A stretch of DNA of 64,000 nt from the NCBI RefSeq assembly GCF_029688845.1, contig NZ_JARUKW010000002.1:62001-126000 (forward strand), given 5' to 3'. This DNA comes from Natronococcus sp. A-GB1 (GTDB lineage: Archaea > Halobacteriota > Halobacteria > Halobacteriales > Natrialbaceae). This document shows, in pieces, positions 52,365 through 61,512 of this stretch; positions within the stretch are counted from its first letter, which is position 1, and every line of letters starts with the position of its first letter. Below the pieces are notes generated by a model, which worked only from the letters and a program-made list of their open reading frames with translations, was not told the DNA's origin and did no database searches. The position numbers were made by a program, and so were the translations under genes.

Positions 52365-52748
52365 ATGAGCAGAAGCGACGAGGCCGCGTACACGGAACTC
52401 GAGCCCGACGCGTGGCACCAGAACGAGCAGGGCAACTACACCATCGACTGTCCGGAGTGTGGCTCCGAGGCGACACTGATGAACGTCGTCAAACACGGTC
52501 GCTGCAACGGCTACCTGAGCAAGCACGACGAAGACGTCGAGCTCGATACCCAGCCGATGGACTGTACGGCCAAGCTCTGGTTCGAACTCGGCTACGTCTC
52601 CGATCCCGACGAGTCGATGACCGACGACGCCGTCGGCGCGGACGACGAGAACGGGACCGACGAGGGAGTCGAATCCGAGGAGGGAGTTCCCGCCTCGGAC
52701 TCGCCCGCAGGTGCCGAGGGGACTGTCGACGACGATCAGACACAATAA
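52365..52748 (+). CDS. zinc-ribbon-like acidic protein
   Basis: A 127-aa protein. The N-terminal half has CPECGSEATLMNVVKHGRCNGYL and a later DCTAKLWFELGY, giving four cysteines for a zinc site. The last 45 residues are acidic and low-complexity. Probably a haloarchaeal-specific family; function unknown. It is convergent with cysE, 4 bp apart. Confidence 0.7.
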   Translation: MSRSDEAAYTELEPDAWHQNEQGNYTIDCPECGSEATLMNVVKHGRCNGYLSKHDEDVELDTQPMDCTAKLWFELGYVSDPDESMTDDAVGADDENGTDEGVESEEGVPASDSPAGAEGTVDDDQTQ

Positions 52749-52752
52749 CGAC

Positions 52753-53262
52753 TCAGTCGATCCGTTCCGCGGGAACGCCAGCGACGGTCGTCCCGGCCTC
52801 GACATCGGCGGCGACGACCGATCCCGCACCAACGGCTGCGTTCTCGCCGACCGTGATATCGCCCAGTAGCGTCGCGTTCGCGCCGATCGTGACGCCGTCC
52901 TCGACGGTCGGATGGCGCTTGACGGGTTCGTTCGCCGTCCCGCCGAGGGTGACGCCGTGGTACATGTGGACGTCGTCGCCGACCTCGGCCGTCTCACCGA
53001 TGACGACGCCCATTCCGTGGTCGATCGTGACGCGGCGTCCGACCGTCGCGGCGGGGTGGATCTCGACGCCAGTTACCATACGAACGAAATAGGCGAGCAC
53101 GCGAGCGACGAGTTCGAACCCACCGTTCCAGAGGCGGTGAGCGAGGCGGTGCCCCCAGACGGCGTGGACGCCGGGATACGTGAGCCAGACCACGCGACAG
53201 CCCGTTGCCGCAGGATCGCGGTCGCACATCGCCCGTACGTCCTCGCGGAGCTTTCCGATCAT
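52753..53262 (-). CDS. cysE: serine O-acetyltransferase
   Basis: A 169-aa short CysE. The left-handed beta-helix begins near IHPAATVGRRVTIDHGMGVVIGETAEVGDD, with the catalytic histidine in DHGMG and hexapeptide repeats onward (VTIGANATLLGDITVGENAAVGAGS region). It acetylates serine for cysteine synthesis. It lacks the long N-terminal domain of bacterial CysE, as in other short forms. The upstream gap 53263-53480 includes a TTTTAG TATA-like element on its strand. Confidence 0.92.
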   Translation of the reverse strand: MIGKLREDVRAMCDRDPAATGCRVVWLTYPGVHAVWGHRLAHRLWNGGFELVARVLAYFVRMVTGVEIHPAATVGRRVTIDHGMGVVIGETAEVGDDVHMYHGVTLGGTANEPVKRHPTVEDGVTIGANATLLGDITVGENAAVGAGSVVAADVEAGTTVAGVPAERID

Positions 53263-53480
53263 GCGTTCTCGAGGCTGCTCGTGCGGTTGTTCGATGCTGT
53301 TCGTACGAGCGGGGACCGTGAAGGGTATCGACCGCCAGCGGGCACGGCGAACGCGGTGCTCCGAACGTCGTTCCCGGTGCGGCCGGTCGAAGGCATACCT
53401 TCCACTACTCCGATCGACAGGCTAAAAGGACTCGCTTCGCGGACCGAATCATAAACCGGTGGCGACGATACCTTTTCGAG

Positions 53481-54149
53481 TCACTTCCCGCGCTCGAGCC
53501 GGCTCCCGATCTGCTTGGGCAATCCTGCGGCCGAAACGGCATCCCTGACGTGGCCGATGTCGTACTCCACACGATAGGTTTCGGCGATCATGGCCTCGAG
53601 ATCGACGACGGCGTAGGCCGCTCGTGGGTCGCCGTCGCGGGGCTGGCCGACGCTGCCGGGGTTTATGACGAAACCCTCGCCGTAGCGCTCGACGTGTTGC
53701 ACGTGGGTGTGGCCCAAAACGAGGACGTCCTCGTCGTCGAGCAGTCGCGGCGAGAACTCGGCTGGACGGGTGTAGCGGGTGTAGCGATCCGGATCGTCCG
53801 GGTGACCGTGGACGAGTTTCACCCGGCCATCGCACTCCAGTCGTTCCTCGGGGAGGGCAGCGAGCCACTCGAGCTGCTCGGCCGAGAGCTGCTCGAGGGC
53901 GTGTTCGACTCCCGCTTTGGCCATGCTGTTGAAGCGAAACGGCGTCTCCTCGACGACCGCGGCGTCGTGGTTGCCCATCACCGTCGGCACCGCACGCTCG
54001 CGGAGTTCGTCGACGCAGGCCCCCGACCAGGGGTTGTAGCCGACGACGTCGCCCGCACACAGGAGTTTGTCGACTGCGGGCATGTCGGCGAGGACTGCCT
54101 CGAGGGCGATCCGATTGCCGTGAATATCGGAGATGAGCCCGATCTTCAT
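53481..54149 (-). CDS. YfcE/MJ0936-type metallophosphoesterase
   Basis: A 222-aa calcineurin-like phosphodiesterase. Metal motifs are SDIHGN, GDVVGYNP, GNHDAAV, HGHPDDP and GHTHVQ, followed by NPGSVGQPRDGDPRA near the C-terminus. The family hydrolyses phosphodiesters in a metal-dependent way; the physiological substrate is unknown. ATG 54149 places the first strand at the N-terminus. Confidence 0.9.
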   Translation of the reverse strand: MKIGLISDIHGNRIALEAVLADMPAVDKLLCAGDVVGYNPWSGACVDELRERAVPTVMGNHDAAVVEETPFRFNSMAKAGVEHALEQLSAEQLEWLAALPEERLECDGRVKLVHGHPDDPDRYTRYTRPAEFSPRLLDDEDVLVLGHTHVQHVERYGEGFVINPGSVGQPRDGDPRAAYAVVDLEAMIAETYRVEYDIGHVRDAVSAAGLPKQIGSRLERGK

Positions 54150-54194
54150 GGGCAGGAACAACGGGTGCAAGCGGTATGTAGGTTCGCCAGGGCG

Positions 54195-54689
54195 CTACGC
54201 AGACTCGAGGCCTGATCGCGCTGCCTCGAGAAAGACGACCGCGGAAACGCCGAGCAATCCCCCGTTCGCGAAGCTCACCAGCGGTCCCGCCGGAATTTCG
54301 AGGAGGGGGACCGATATCCAGACGGCGGCTACGAACGCCACGATCGCGATCACTCGGCCCTCATATCCGATAGCGCGGAACCACGCGCCGACTCGAGACC
54401 CAACCGAAGATGCGGCAACCGGACCGGTCGCCGCGGCGAACGAGACAAAACCGACGCCGATCCAGGGCCAGAAAACTGACTCGACAACCCACAGGCTCAG
54501 GGCCGCGAGCGCGACGGTCAGCGCCGATCCCGCCAGCTGTCGGCGCGTGGGCGCCCCCACCGAGGACCACCGGCCGGTAGTTCGTCGCTCCACGATCCAA
54601 CAGTTCGCTGTGAAGATTGATAATGATACTGCCAGGAAGGCTATCGCCAGGTGATGGAATCGATCGGAAAACCGACGGACGTCTCTCAA
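54195..54689 (-). CDS. putative membrane protein, four to five helices
   Basis: About 164 aa if it starts at TTG 54689, which follows the purO stop closely and leaves a short basic N-terminus before the first helix (AIAFLAVSLSIF). A GTG at 54752 would extend it but overlap purO by 62 bp. Hydrophobic segments recur to the C-terminus (SLWVVESVFWPWIGVGF, VIAIVAFVAAVW). No family is recognised. Start is uncertain. Confidence 0.55.
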   Translation of the reverse strand: MRDVRRFSDRFHHLAIAFLAVSLSIFTANCWIVERRTTGRWSSVGAPTRRQLAGSALTVALAALSLWVVESVFWPWIGVGFVSFAAATGPVAASSVGSRVGAWFRAIGYEGRVIAIVAFVAAVWISVPLLEIPAGPLVSFANGGLLGVSAVVFLEAARSGLESA

Positions 54690-54690
54690 G

Positions 54691-55281
54691 TCAGTCGCCG
54701 TTCTCGATTGCCGTCTCGAAGCCCTCGTCGGTCCGGGCGATTCCGGCCGCACAGACGGCGTGTTCGAACTCGTGGTCGTAGACCTCGCTCGCCGCCTCCG
54801 AAGCGGTATTGGCCTCGAGGTCGAACGCTGTCGGCGAGTCCTCCTCGTAGGTCGCGACCAGCGTCGGCTCCTCGACGGTCTCGACGAGTAAGGCGTCCTT
54901 CCGAACGGTACCGATCAGCGCCTCGCCGTTCTCGTCGAGGGTCGCCGCGATCCGGGGCGTGTCGTAGTCGTCCTTTTCGTAATCCAGCGCGAGCAGGCTC
55001 TCCGCGAGGGCGTCCCGGGCGGGGTAGCCCATCTCGAGCTTCTCGGCGATCGGGTCGACGTGGGAGCCGTTGCCGAAGGCGGCCGTCTCGCCCGTCGGCG
55101 TCTCGACGATCCGCAGGCAGTTGTAGGAGACGTAGGGGTTGTCCGTCTCGGGGGCGTCCGCGGTCGGACCCACCGTGATGGCCTCGTCTCGAGCGGTGAG
55201 CTTTCGGTTCGGGAACGATCTCGAGGAAACGCGGTAGGCGCCGACCTCGGGGCCGACGACGACGAATCGTCCAACGTACAT
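54691..55281 (-). CDS. purO: archaeal IMP cyclohydrolase
   Basis: A 196-aa PurO, the archaeal-type enzyme that closes FAICAR to IMP in purine synthesis. Characteristic stretches are [47 protein letters not shown] and [15 protein letters not shown]. The start ATG 55281 lies inside an inverted repeat GTACA-N10-TGTAC (55276-55295), a possible control site. The upstream open frame to 55512 lies over the divergent gene and is rejected. Confidence 0.93.
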   Translation of the reverse strand: MYVGRFVVVGPEVGAYRVSSRSFPNRKLTARDEAITVGPTADAPETDNPYVSYNCLRIVETPTGETAAFGNGSHVDPIAEKLEMGYPARDALAESLLALDYEKDDYDTPRIAATLDENGEALIGTVRKDALLVETVEEPTLVATYEEDSPTAFDLEANTASEAASEVYDHEFEHAVCAAGIARTDEGFETAIENGD

Positions 55282-55393
55282 ACACGTGGCTGTACAGTGA
55301 GAGGTGAAGTGTGTGTCGATCTGTGCACTATCGTCGACTCCGCGTAATCGAACGAGGCGAGATTTTATAGTCAATAGTACGATAATTCCAGGT

Positions 55394-56185
55394 ATGGCGA
55401 CGGAGGAGGCCTGTCTCGAGGCGCTGCGACGCGCCGCGGACGAACTCGGCGAATCACCGTCGAAGGCGCAGTACGAGGATCTCGGACTGACGCCAGCTTC
55501 GGCGACGATCATTCGAACCGTCGGCGGATGGAACGCGGCGAAAGAGCGAGCCGGGCTGGCAACCGAACCGTCTACTGGTTCCCGAACACTGCCGAAACCG
55601 GACGATGTGGATTTGCCACCGGATACAGTCTGGAAGGAGCTTTCGGTCGATCAACGGTGGCACTATCGGAACGTCGAGCGGAATACCGAACGGACGCTGT
55701 TCCGTCGTTCCGGCCTCCGTTCGTGGCTCAATACGAAAAAGCGTGACCGGGGCTGTTCGCGTTGCGACGTTGATACGCCGACCTGTCTCGACTTCCACCA
55801 CCGAGACGGAGAAACGAAACGGATGGCAGTCGGACGAATGATCACATTCGGATACGGGAAGGATGCACTCCGGGAAGAGATCCGAAAGTGTACGCTGCTC
55901 TGTGCGAACTGCCATCGAAAGCTCCATCATACGCCGCCGGAACGGGAGCGCAGACGGTGGGTTCACGACCGAAAACGCGCCGAGGGGTGCGAACGCTGCG
56001 GTGAATCGGTTCCGGCGTCTCTGGACTTCCACCATACGACTGATCGAAAGGAAGCGACCGTCGCGAGATTGATCTCGGACGATCGATCGAGAGAACGCAT
56101 TCGAACCGAAATCGACCGCTGTACCGTTCTCTGCGCGAACTGTCATCGAAAGGAACACCACGATGTCTCCGCTGCTGATCGCTGA
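55394..56185 (+). CDS. double-HNH zinc-module protein with homing-endonuclease-associated repeat
   Basis: A 263-aa protein. Residues 7-55 resemble a homing-endonuclease-associated repeat ([30 protein letters not shown]). Two HNH-like modules follow: CSRC...LDFHH...[11 protein letters not shown] (121-179) and CERC...LDFHH...[11 protein letters not shown] (199-256). Both keep the cysteine pairs and the His-His, Asn and His positions. TATA box TTTATA (55364-55369) is at leaderless spacing from ATG 55394. It sits just upstream of tRNA-Gln. Nuclease activity is inferred. A double module is uncommon and could act as a single-chain dimer. Confidence 0.75.
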   Translation: MATEEACLEALRRAADELGESPSKAQYEDLGLTPASATIIRTVGGWNAAKERAGLATEPSTGSRTLPKPDDVDLPPDTVWKELSVDQRWHYRNVERNTERTLFRRSGLRSWLNTKKRDRGCSRCDVDTPTCLDFHHRDGETKRMAVGRMITFGYGKDALREEIRKCTLLCANCHRKLHHTPPERERRRWVHDRKRAEGCERCGESVPASLDFHHTTDRKEATVARLISDDRSRERIRTEIDRCTVLCANCHRKEHHDVSAADR

Positions 56186-56296
56186 TCGCCGTCGGCCGAT
56201 TAGGGAGACAGACGATAGTTCGTCGGAGTTCGTAACACTCTAATACGGACCCGCCGTTACGAGTAGATAGGTCGTCTCCGACAGACGACGCGATGC

Positions 56297-56369
56297 AGTC
56301 CATTGGGGTAGCGGCCAATCCTGAAGCCTTCTGGGGGCTTCGACCCTGGTTCGAATCCAGGATGGACTA
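56297..56369 (+). tRNA. tRNA-Gln (anticodon CUG)
   Basis: A 73-nt cloverleaf. Acceptor stem AGTCCAT/ATGGACT with discriminator A; D arm GGGGTAGCGGCC; anticodon stem AAGCC/GGCTT with loop TTCTGGG, so the anticodon is CTG; variable loop CGAC; T arm CCTGG-TTCGAAT-CCAGG. No intron, and CCA is not encoded (CTT follows). Confidence 0.95.
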
Positions 56370-56417
56370 CTTCCTCTCGAGTTCGTTTCGACCCATTTCG
56401 TAGCGCCCGCTGTCGAT

Positions 56418-56439
56418 CTCCAGTTGAAACGAAGGGGTT
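56418..56439 (+). other. isolated perfect ORB-like motif beside tRNA-Gln
   Basis: The first 21 bases (CTCCAGTTGAAACGAAGGGG plus T) are identical to the oriC1 ORB at 20190. It lies 48 bp after the tRNA, with no second copy or AT-rich region nearby. Confidence 0.7.
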
Positions 56440-56496
56440 CCCAGATCGTCGTCCCGACCAGAACCCATATTCGGTCAGCCTCCCTAGAAGTCGTCG

Positions 56497-57240
56497 ATGA
56501 GACGACGGGAGCTTCTCGCTACGGGAACGGCGGTGACGGCGGCGGCTATCGCGGGCTGTCTCGGCGACGACGATAGCGCCGACGGCTACGGACCCGAACA
56601 GGACTCGGTACCCGAAGAGCGGTCGATCGACACCGACGCCTACGAGATTCTCGAGGTCGGCGACGTCGACGTTCCGCTGGCACCGCTCGAGGATGTCGCC
56701 TACTGGTACGAGCGACGGGAGGCCCGCTTCGTCGACACGCGAGGGAGCGACCAGCACGAGGACCTCCGGATCACGGGTTCGGCGCTCAGCAGCGCTCCGG
56801 ACGGCGTCTCGAGCGATCCGGTCGAGGACTGGTCGACGGACGACCGCATCGTCACCTACTGCGTCTGTCCCCACGCGCTGGCGGGTCAGCGGGCCGCATC
56901 GCTGATCGACGCAGGCTACGAGAACGTCTACGCGTTCGACGAGGGGCTCGAGGCGTGGGTCGCACAGGGGTATCCCGTCGAGGGCGAGCGGGCGACCCAG
57001 AGCCTGACGTCGTACCAGGTGCGTGGTCGGTCCGATCCCGCCTACGCCGGCGAGTACGTTCACGCCCGAACCGTCGACGCCGATCAGAGCGAGCTGAGCA
57101 CCGTCGAGGACGACGGCAGCTACGAGCTGACGCTTCATTTCACCGGCCTCGAGGCCGACTCGCTGCTCGAGATCGATGCGCCGGACTACACCCGGGAGCT
57201 AACCCTCGAGGAGGCGACCGACGGCGTCGTTACCGCCTGA
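56497..57240 (+). CDS. rhodanese-like sulfurtransferase lipoprotein
   Basis: A 247-aa exported protein. Signal RRRELLATG with lipobox IAGC. A rhodanese domain follows (about 65-165) with RFVDTRG and the active-site loop TYCVCPHALAGQRAA, whose cysteines could carry sulfur, then the terminal VYAFDEGLEAWVAQGYPV. About 80 C-terminal residues form an additional beta-rich domain of unknown role. Extracellular rhodanese domains of this type are common in haloarchaea. Confidence 0.85.
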   Translation: MRRRELLATGTAVTAAAIAGCLGDDDSADGYGPEQDSVPEERSIDTDAYEILEVGDVDVPLAPLEDVAYWYERREARFVDTRGSDQHEDLRITGSALSSAPDGVSSDPVEDWSTDDRIVTYCVCPHALAGQRAASLIDAGYENVYAFDEGLEAWVAQGYPVEGERATQSLTSYQVRGRSDPAYAGEYVHARTVDADQSELSTVEDDGSYELTLHFTGLEADSLLEIDAPDYTRELTLEEATDGVVTA

Positions 57241-57244
57241 ACGG

Positions 57245-58597
57245 TCAGTCGCCGGTTCCTCGTTCGTAGGCGCCCTCTCGCTCGAGTTCGCCGCGTCGCC
57301 GTAGCACCGCCGGGGTTCGACAGATTCCCGGGGCACCCGTCACCTGCGGCACCGTACAGTTGTTACAGCTCTCACAGAGAACGCGCACGTCCTCGCCGCC
57401 GTTCGCGGACTCCGTCTCGAGCAACCGGGCCCCCAGTCGCGGCTCGGCGTAGAACGGGCGGGCCATCCCCACCATGTCACAGGCGCCAGCTCCGGGCTCA
57501 CCGCCGAGCAGGCGATCCATCTCCCGACGCTCGCGGATTCCACCTTCCGCGAGAACGGGAATCGAGACCTGCTCGCGCACCCGTCGACAGAACGCTTCGT
57601 TCCAGGCCGGTTCGGTGTTGTACTGCAACGACTGGAGCCGGTTTCCAAGGGCGACGAGACGCTTTCGCACTGTGCCCCCGAACGCGGCGTCGTACCCCTC
57701 CTGGAGCGCCTGGTTCTCCCACGCTCGGTCGGGGTACTTCCCGCGGACGATGCTCATGTCCCAGACGACCGACGTCTGTACCGGGACGACGGCGTCGTAG
57801 CCGACCTTCTCGAGTCGGCGAGCGATCTCGACCCCGTCCTCGAGCGAGAGTTTCCGTCGAACGATCGGTGCGGGCGGGGCGGGAGTCTCGGCGGGCACCT
57901 TCGCCATCACCGGAAGCTCGCCCGCGCGCTCGCGGATCTCCTCGTAGATCACAGCTAAAAAGCGAAGCCGGGCCTCCGGCGAGCCGCCGAACTCGTCGTC
58001 GCGTCGGTTGTAAAACGGTGAGAGGAACTGCTGGACGATCCCCATGTTCGCGCCGGCCAGGTGGATCCCGTCGTAGCCCGCCTCGGCCGCATATCCCGCG
58101 ACCCGACCGAAGTCGGCCGCGAGTTCGTACACCTCCTCGGTCTCGAGGACGTGGGGATCGTACGAGAGAAAGCCGGCTCGATCGAGCGCCCGGAGCTGCC
58201 AGGGTGGCTCCGAAACCGCGAGCTGTTCGAGCCCCGAATGCTCCCGGCGGTACTCGGCGTGCCAGGTCTCCATGCTCCGTAGGCCGCCGTGTTCGAGCTG
58301 GATGAAGAGCTTGCTGCCGTGATCGTGGATCCGGTCGGTCAGCCGCGAGAGTCGGGAGACGAAGTCGGGATCGTGGACGCGGGTCATCCCCGGCGCCGCA
58401 CAGCCGCCCTCGCCGCGGACGATCGTCGCGCCCTGACAGAGCAGTCCGACTCCCGACGCTGCGGCTGGCTCGAGGTCCTCGATCAGCGTGTCGACGGCGT
58501 CGGGGCCGTTGCCCGCACACTCGAGCAGCGGCGCGCGGTAGAGTCGGTTCGGAACGCGACAGCCGCCGATCTCGATCGGATCCTCGAGGGTTGCCAT
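57245..58597 (-). CDS. Old-Yellow-Enzyme family NADH:flavin oxidoreductase
   Basis: A 450-aa FMN TIM-barrel enzyme. Visible are NRLYRAPLLECAGN, FIQLEHGGLRS, the active-site DGIHLAGANMGIVQQFLSPFYNRRDDEFGGS (quoted in part) and VLAEGGIRERREMD. The C-terminus carries CESCNNCTVPQ...GICRT, a cysteine set suited to an iron-sulfur cluster as in 2,4-dienoyl-CoA reductase. The usual HxxH appears as HLAGAN, a deviation near the active site. The FAD/NAD domain of full-length dienoyl-CoA reductases is absent. Confidence 0.85.
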   Translation of the reverse strand: MATLEDPIEIGGCRVPNRLYRAPLLECAGNGPDAVDTLIEDLEPAAASGVGLLCQGATIVRGEGGCAAPGMTRVHDPDFVSRLSRLTDRIHDHGSKLFIQLEHGGLRSMETWHAEYRREHSGLEQLAVSEPPWQLRALDRAGFLSYDPHVLETEEVYELAADFGRVAGYAAEAGYDGIHLAGANMGIVQQFLSPFYNRRDDEFGGSPEARLRFLAVIYEEIRERAGELPVMAKVPAETPAPPAPIVRRKLSLEDGVEIARRLEKVGYDAVVPVQTSVVWDMSIVRGKYPDRAWENQALQEGYDAAFGGTVRKRLVALGNRLQSLQYNTEPAWNEAFCRRVREQVSIPVLAEGGIRERREMDRLLGGEPGAGACDMVGMARPFYAEPRLGARLLETESANGGEDVRVLCESCNNCTVPQVTGAPGICRTPAVLRRRGELEREGAYERGTGD

Positions 58598-58707
58598 GCC
58601 AGAGACGTATCACGCGTTCGCACAAGAGGCTAGCGTCGCTTTCGACCCGATAGCACTGTGTGACACACCATCCCTAATTTCAAGTACACCGCGATCGAGC
58701 GGCGAGT

Positions 58708-59238
58708 ATGGCGGGAACGACGTTCCTTCGGGGCGAACGTGTCGAACTGCAGCCGATCGAGCGCGACGATGCCGCTTTCCTGGCGGGACTGGTCAACGAC
58801 CCGCGGGTTCGCCGTCACCTCGGCGCCGCCGACCCGCTGAACCGAATCCAGGAGCGCGAGTGGATCGAGTCGCTCGACGACATGGAAGGGTCCCACTTTC
58901 TGATCGTCGTCGACGGGCGCCCGGTCGGATCGATCGGGTTGCACGAGCCGAACGAGATCTGGGGGACGATCGAGCTCGGATACATGATCGACCCCGACTG
59001 CTGGGGCCGGGGCTACGCGACAGACGCCGTTTCGCAGGCGTGTCGCTACGCGTTCGGCGAACGGCGCTTGGAGAAGGTGTTCGCCTGCGTGTACGAGACC
59101 AACCCCGCCTCGTGCCGCGTCCTCGAGAAGGCCGGGTTCGTCGAGGAGGGTCGGTTTCGCGACGAGGCGTTCGTCGAGGGCGAGCGCGTCGATCTCTTTC
59201 GGTACGGACTGCTGGCTGCGGAGTGGACCGACGGTTGA
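58708..59238 (+). CDS. GNAT acetyltransferase, RimJ/RimL-like
   Basis: A 176-aa acetyltransferase. It begins FLRGERVELQPIERDDAAF, with the acetyl-CoA-binding segment ELGYMIDPDCWGRGYATDAV and the late VFACVYETNPASCRVLEKAGFVEEG typical of RimJ/RimL proteins that acetylate N-termini or small molecules. Substrate unknown. The 110-bp gap upstream has an AT-rich CCCTAATTTCAAG patch. Confidence 0.9.
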   Translation: MAGTTFLRGERVELQPIERDDAAFLAGLVNDPRVRRHLGAADPLNRIQEREWIESLDDMEGSHFLIVVDGRPVGSIGLHEPNEIWGTIELGYMIDPDCWGRGYATDAVSQACRYAFGERRLEKVFACVYETNPASCRVLEKAGFVEEGRFRDEAFVEGERVDLFRYGLLAAEWTDG

Positions 59239-59251
59239 CTCGAGGGCGTAT

Positions 59252-60295
59252 TCAAGGCGGCGTGATCACCGCCCGCCCCTCGATCTCGCGGTGTTCGAGC
59301 CGCTCGGCGACGGTGTTGATCTCTTCGAGGTCGTGAATTTCGGTACGGAGCTCGACGTCCCCGCGATCGACCAGCGCGACGAGTTCCTGGAGTTCGGCGT
59401 ACTTCCCCACCAGGGTTCCCTTGAACGAGAACTCGCCGTTGACCAGCGCCTGGCAGGGCTCGTGGATGTGGCCGCCGTAGCCGATCACGTGGTGATCGCC
59501 GCCCGCCGCGACCATGTCGGGTGTCGCACCGGTCGTCTGATCGGCTCCGACGAAGTCGAGCACCTGCTGGGCGCCCTCGTCGTCGGTCAGGTCCATCACG
59601 CTCTCGGCGAGGTCGTCCTCCCCGGGGTTGATCGTGTGGCGAGCGCCCAGATCCTCGGCCAGCTCGAGGGCATCGTCCTTCAGATCGGCGGCGACGATAT
59701 CGGCCGCGCTCATCGCGTCGAGACACTGCAGCCCGATGTGGCCGAGTCCGCCGACGCCGATGACGACGCAGGTGTCGCCGGGGTTCAGCTCGCGAACGGC
59801 CTTCTTCGTGGCGTGGTAGGCCGTGATCCCCGCGTCGGCGTGGGGAGCGATCTCGGTCGGATCGACGCCGTCGGGGAGCGGGATCACTGCGCGTTCGTTG
59901 GTCTGAAGGTACTCCGCGAACCCGCCATCCGTGGTGAGGCCGTTGAACGCGCTGTTCTCGCAGTACATGTCCTCCCCGAGCCGACAGGGCCGACAGATTC
60001 CGCAGGTCTGGACGGGGTGACAGATCACCGGATCGCCCTCCTCGACGAGGGTTACCTCCTCGCCGACTTCCGCGACGATGCCCGCGTTCTCGTGGCCCAG
60101 CGTCATCGGCAGATCTTGTGGGGCGTACTCCTCCCACATTCCCTCGATGATGTGGTTGTCGGTCTGACACCAGCCGGCGCCCGAGACCTCGACCAGGATC
60201 TCGTCGGATTTCTCGAGCTCCGGCCGGTCGATCTCCTCTACCTTGAGGGCCTCGCTCATGTCGTCGGTGTACTCGTGGAGACGGGCTGCTTGCAT
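59252..60295 (-). CDS. zinc-dependent medium-chain alcohol dehydrogenase
   Basis: A 347-aa dehydrogenase. Catalytic zinc ligands lie in GWCQTDNH and GHENAG; structural zinc cysteines in CGICRPCRLGEDMYC; the NAD(P)-binding motif is GVGGLGHIGLQ. It oxidises an alcohol or reduces an aldehyde. ATG 60295 starts MQAARLHEY, the usual family start; the open frame to 60409 is intergenic. It is divergent from an amidohydrolase-DUF59 pair, a grouping also seen beside bacterial di-iron monooxygenases (established for some actinobacterial propane clusters). Confidence 0.92.
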   Translation of the reverse strand: MQAARLHEYTDDMSEALKVEEIDRPELEKSDEILVEVSGAGWCQTDNHIIEGMWEEYAPQDLPMTLGHENAGIVAEVGEEVTLVEEGDPVICHPVQTCGICRPCRLGEDMYCENSAFNGLTTDGGFAEYLQTNERAVIPLPDGVDPTEIAPHADAGITAYHATKKAVRELNPGDTCVVIGVGGLGHIGLQCLDAMSAADIVAADLKDDALELAEDLGARHTINPGEDDLAESVMDLTDDEGAQQVLDFVGADQTTGATPDMVAAGGDHHVIGYGGHIHEPCQALVNGEFSFKGTLVGKYAELQELVALVDRGDVELRTEIHDLEEINTVAERLEHREIEGRAVITPP

Positions 60296-60447
60296 GTTAT
60301 CATGCCACGCTTCAACGTACTGTGTCAAAACGTTCGCCCAACGTGTTGTTGATCGAATATGATCGTCGTCGAAACGGATGTCGGATACGAGAGTCCGTGG
60401 ATCCATCACGAAGAATAATGGTTGTTGATACCTAGCACCATACTGCG

Positions 60448-61512
60448 ATGTACGATCACAACGGCGAGGAGATCTTCGTTATCGACGGTCACGTCCACCT
60501 GTGGGACGCGACGGAGGGAAACATCACCCACGAGGGCGGCGAAGAGTTCATCCAGTGTTTCTACGACTACCACACGACGTTCACGCCCGAGGATCGGCAG
60601 TGGGACCTCGAGGAGTACCGCAAGTACGGCGTCGAACGGATGGTCGAGGACCTGTTCGAGAACGCCGCCGCCGACATGGCGATCTTCCAGCCGACCTACC
60701 TCACCGACTTCTACGGGGAGGGATTCAACACCACCGAGCAAAACGCCGAGCTCGCGACCGAGTACCCCGAACGGTTCGTCCTCAACGGAAGCTTCGATCC
60801 CCGCGACGGTGAGGAGGGGCTGGAGTACCTCGAGGAACTGAACGAGACCTACGACATCCAGGGTGTGAAGGTGTACACCGCGGAGTGGCGCGGTGAGTCC
60901 AAGGGGTGGCGCCTCGACGACGAGGCCGCCTTCGAGTACTTGGAGAAGTGTGAGGAGCTCGGCATCGAGAACATTCACGCCCACAAGGGGCCGACGATCA
61001 GGCCGCTGAACCGCGACGCGTTCGACGTCGCCGACGTCGACGACGCCGCGTCGTCGTTCCCGGACCTCAACTTCGTCGTCGAACACGTCGGGCTCCCACG
61101 ACTGGACGACTTCTGCTGGATCGCCGCCCAGGAGCCCAACGTCTACGGCGGGCTCGCGGTCGCCGCTCCCTTCGCCCAGAACCGTCCGGCGAAGTTCTCC
61201 GAGATCCTCTCCGAACTACTCTGGTGGCTCGGCGAGGACCGGGTCCTGTTCGGCTCGGATTACGCCATCTGGAACCCCGACTGGCTCGTCGAGGCGGTTC
61301 TCGAGGCCGAACTCACTCAAGACGATCGGATGGAGTACGGCGTCGAGTGGGATCTCGAGACCAAACGGAAGGTGATGGGCGAGAACGCCGCCGAGCTGTA
61401 CGACATCGACATCGATGAGAAGAAAGCACAGTTCCGCGAGGACGAGATCAGCGAGCGGTTCGGCCTCGAGGACCACTACGCGAGCGACGCCCCCGCGGCG
61501 GCCGACGACTGA
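60448..61512 (+). CDS. amidohydrolase-2 family protein
   Basis: A 354-aa TIM-barrel protein. Metal motifs: DGHVHLWD, VKVYTAEW, HAHKGPT, VEHVGLPR and FGSDYAIWNPDW. The lysine/tyrosine pattern differs from the other amidohydrolase in this window (13557-14468), so they are distant relatives. Its stop overlaps the DUF59 gene start (TGATG). In monooxygenase clusters such proteins are thought to help enzyme maturation rather than catabolism (inference). Confidence 0.85.
   Translation: MYDHNGEEIFVIDGHVHLWDATEGNITHEGGEEFIQCFYDYHTTFTPEDRQWDLEEYRKYGVERMVEDLFENAAADMAIFQPTYLTDFYGEGFNTTEQNAELATEYPERFVLNGSFDPRDGEEGLEYLEELNETYDIQGVKVYTAEWRGESKGWRLDDEAAFEYLEKCEELGIENIHAHKGPTIRPLNRDAFDVADVDDAASSFPDLNFVVEHVGLPRLDDFCWIAAQEPNVYGGLAVAAPFAQNRPAKFSEILSELLWWLGEDRVLFGSDYAIWNPDWLVEAVLEAELTQDDRMEYGVEWDLETKRKVMGENAAELYDIDIDEKKAQFREDEISERFGLEDHYASDAPAAADD

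Noticed and set aside
54691-55512. Extended purO start at 55512
   Set aside because: The extra 77 residues lie over the divergent double-HNH gene and its promoter; archaeal PurO starts at MYVGRF.
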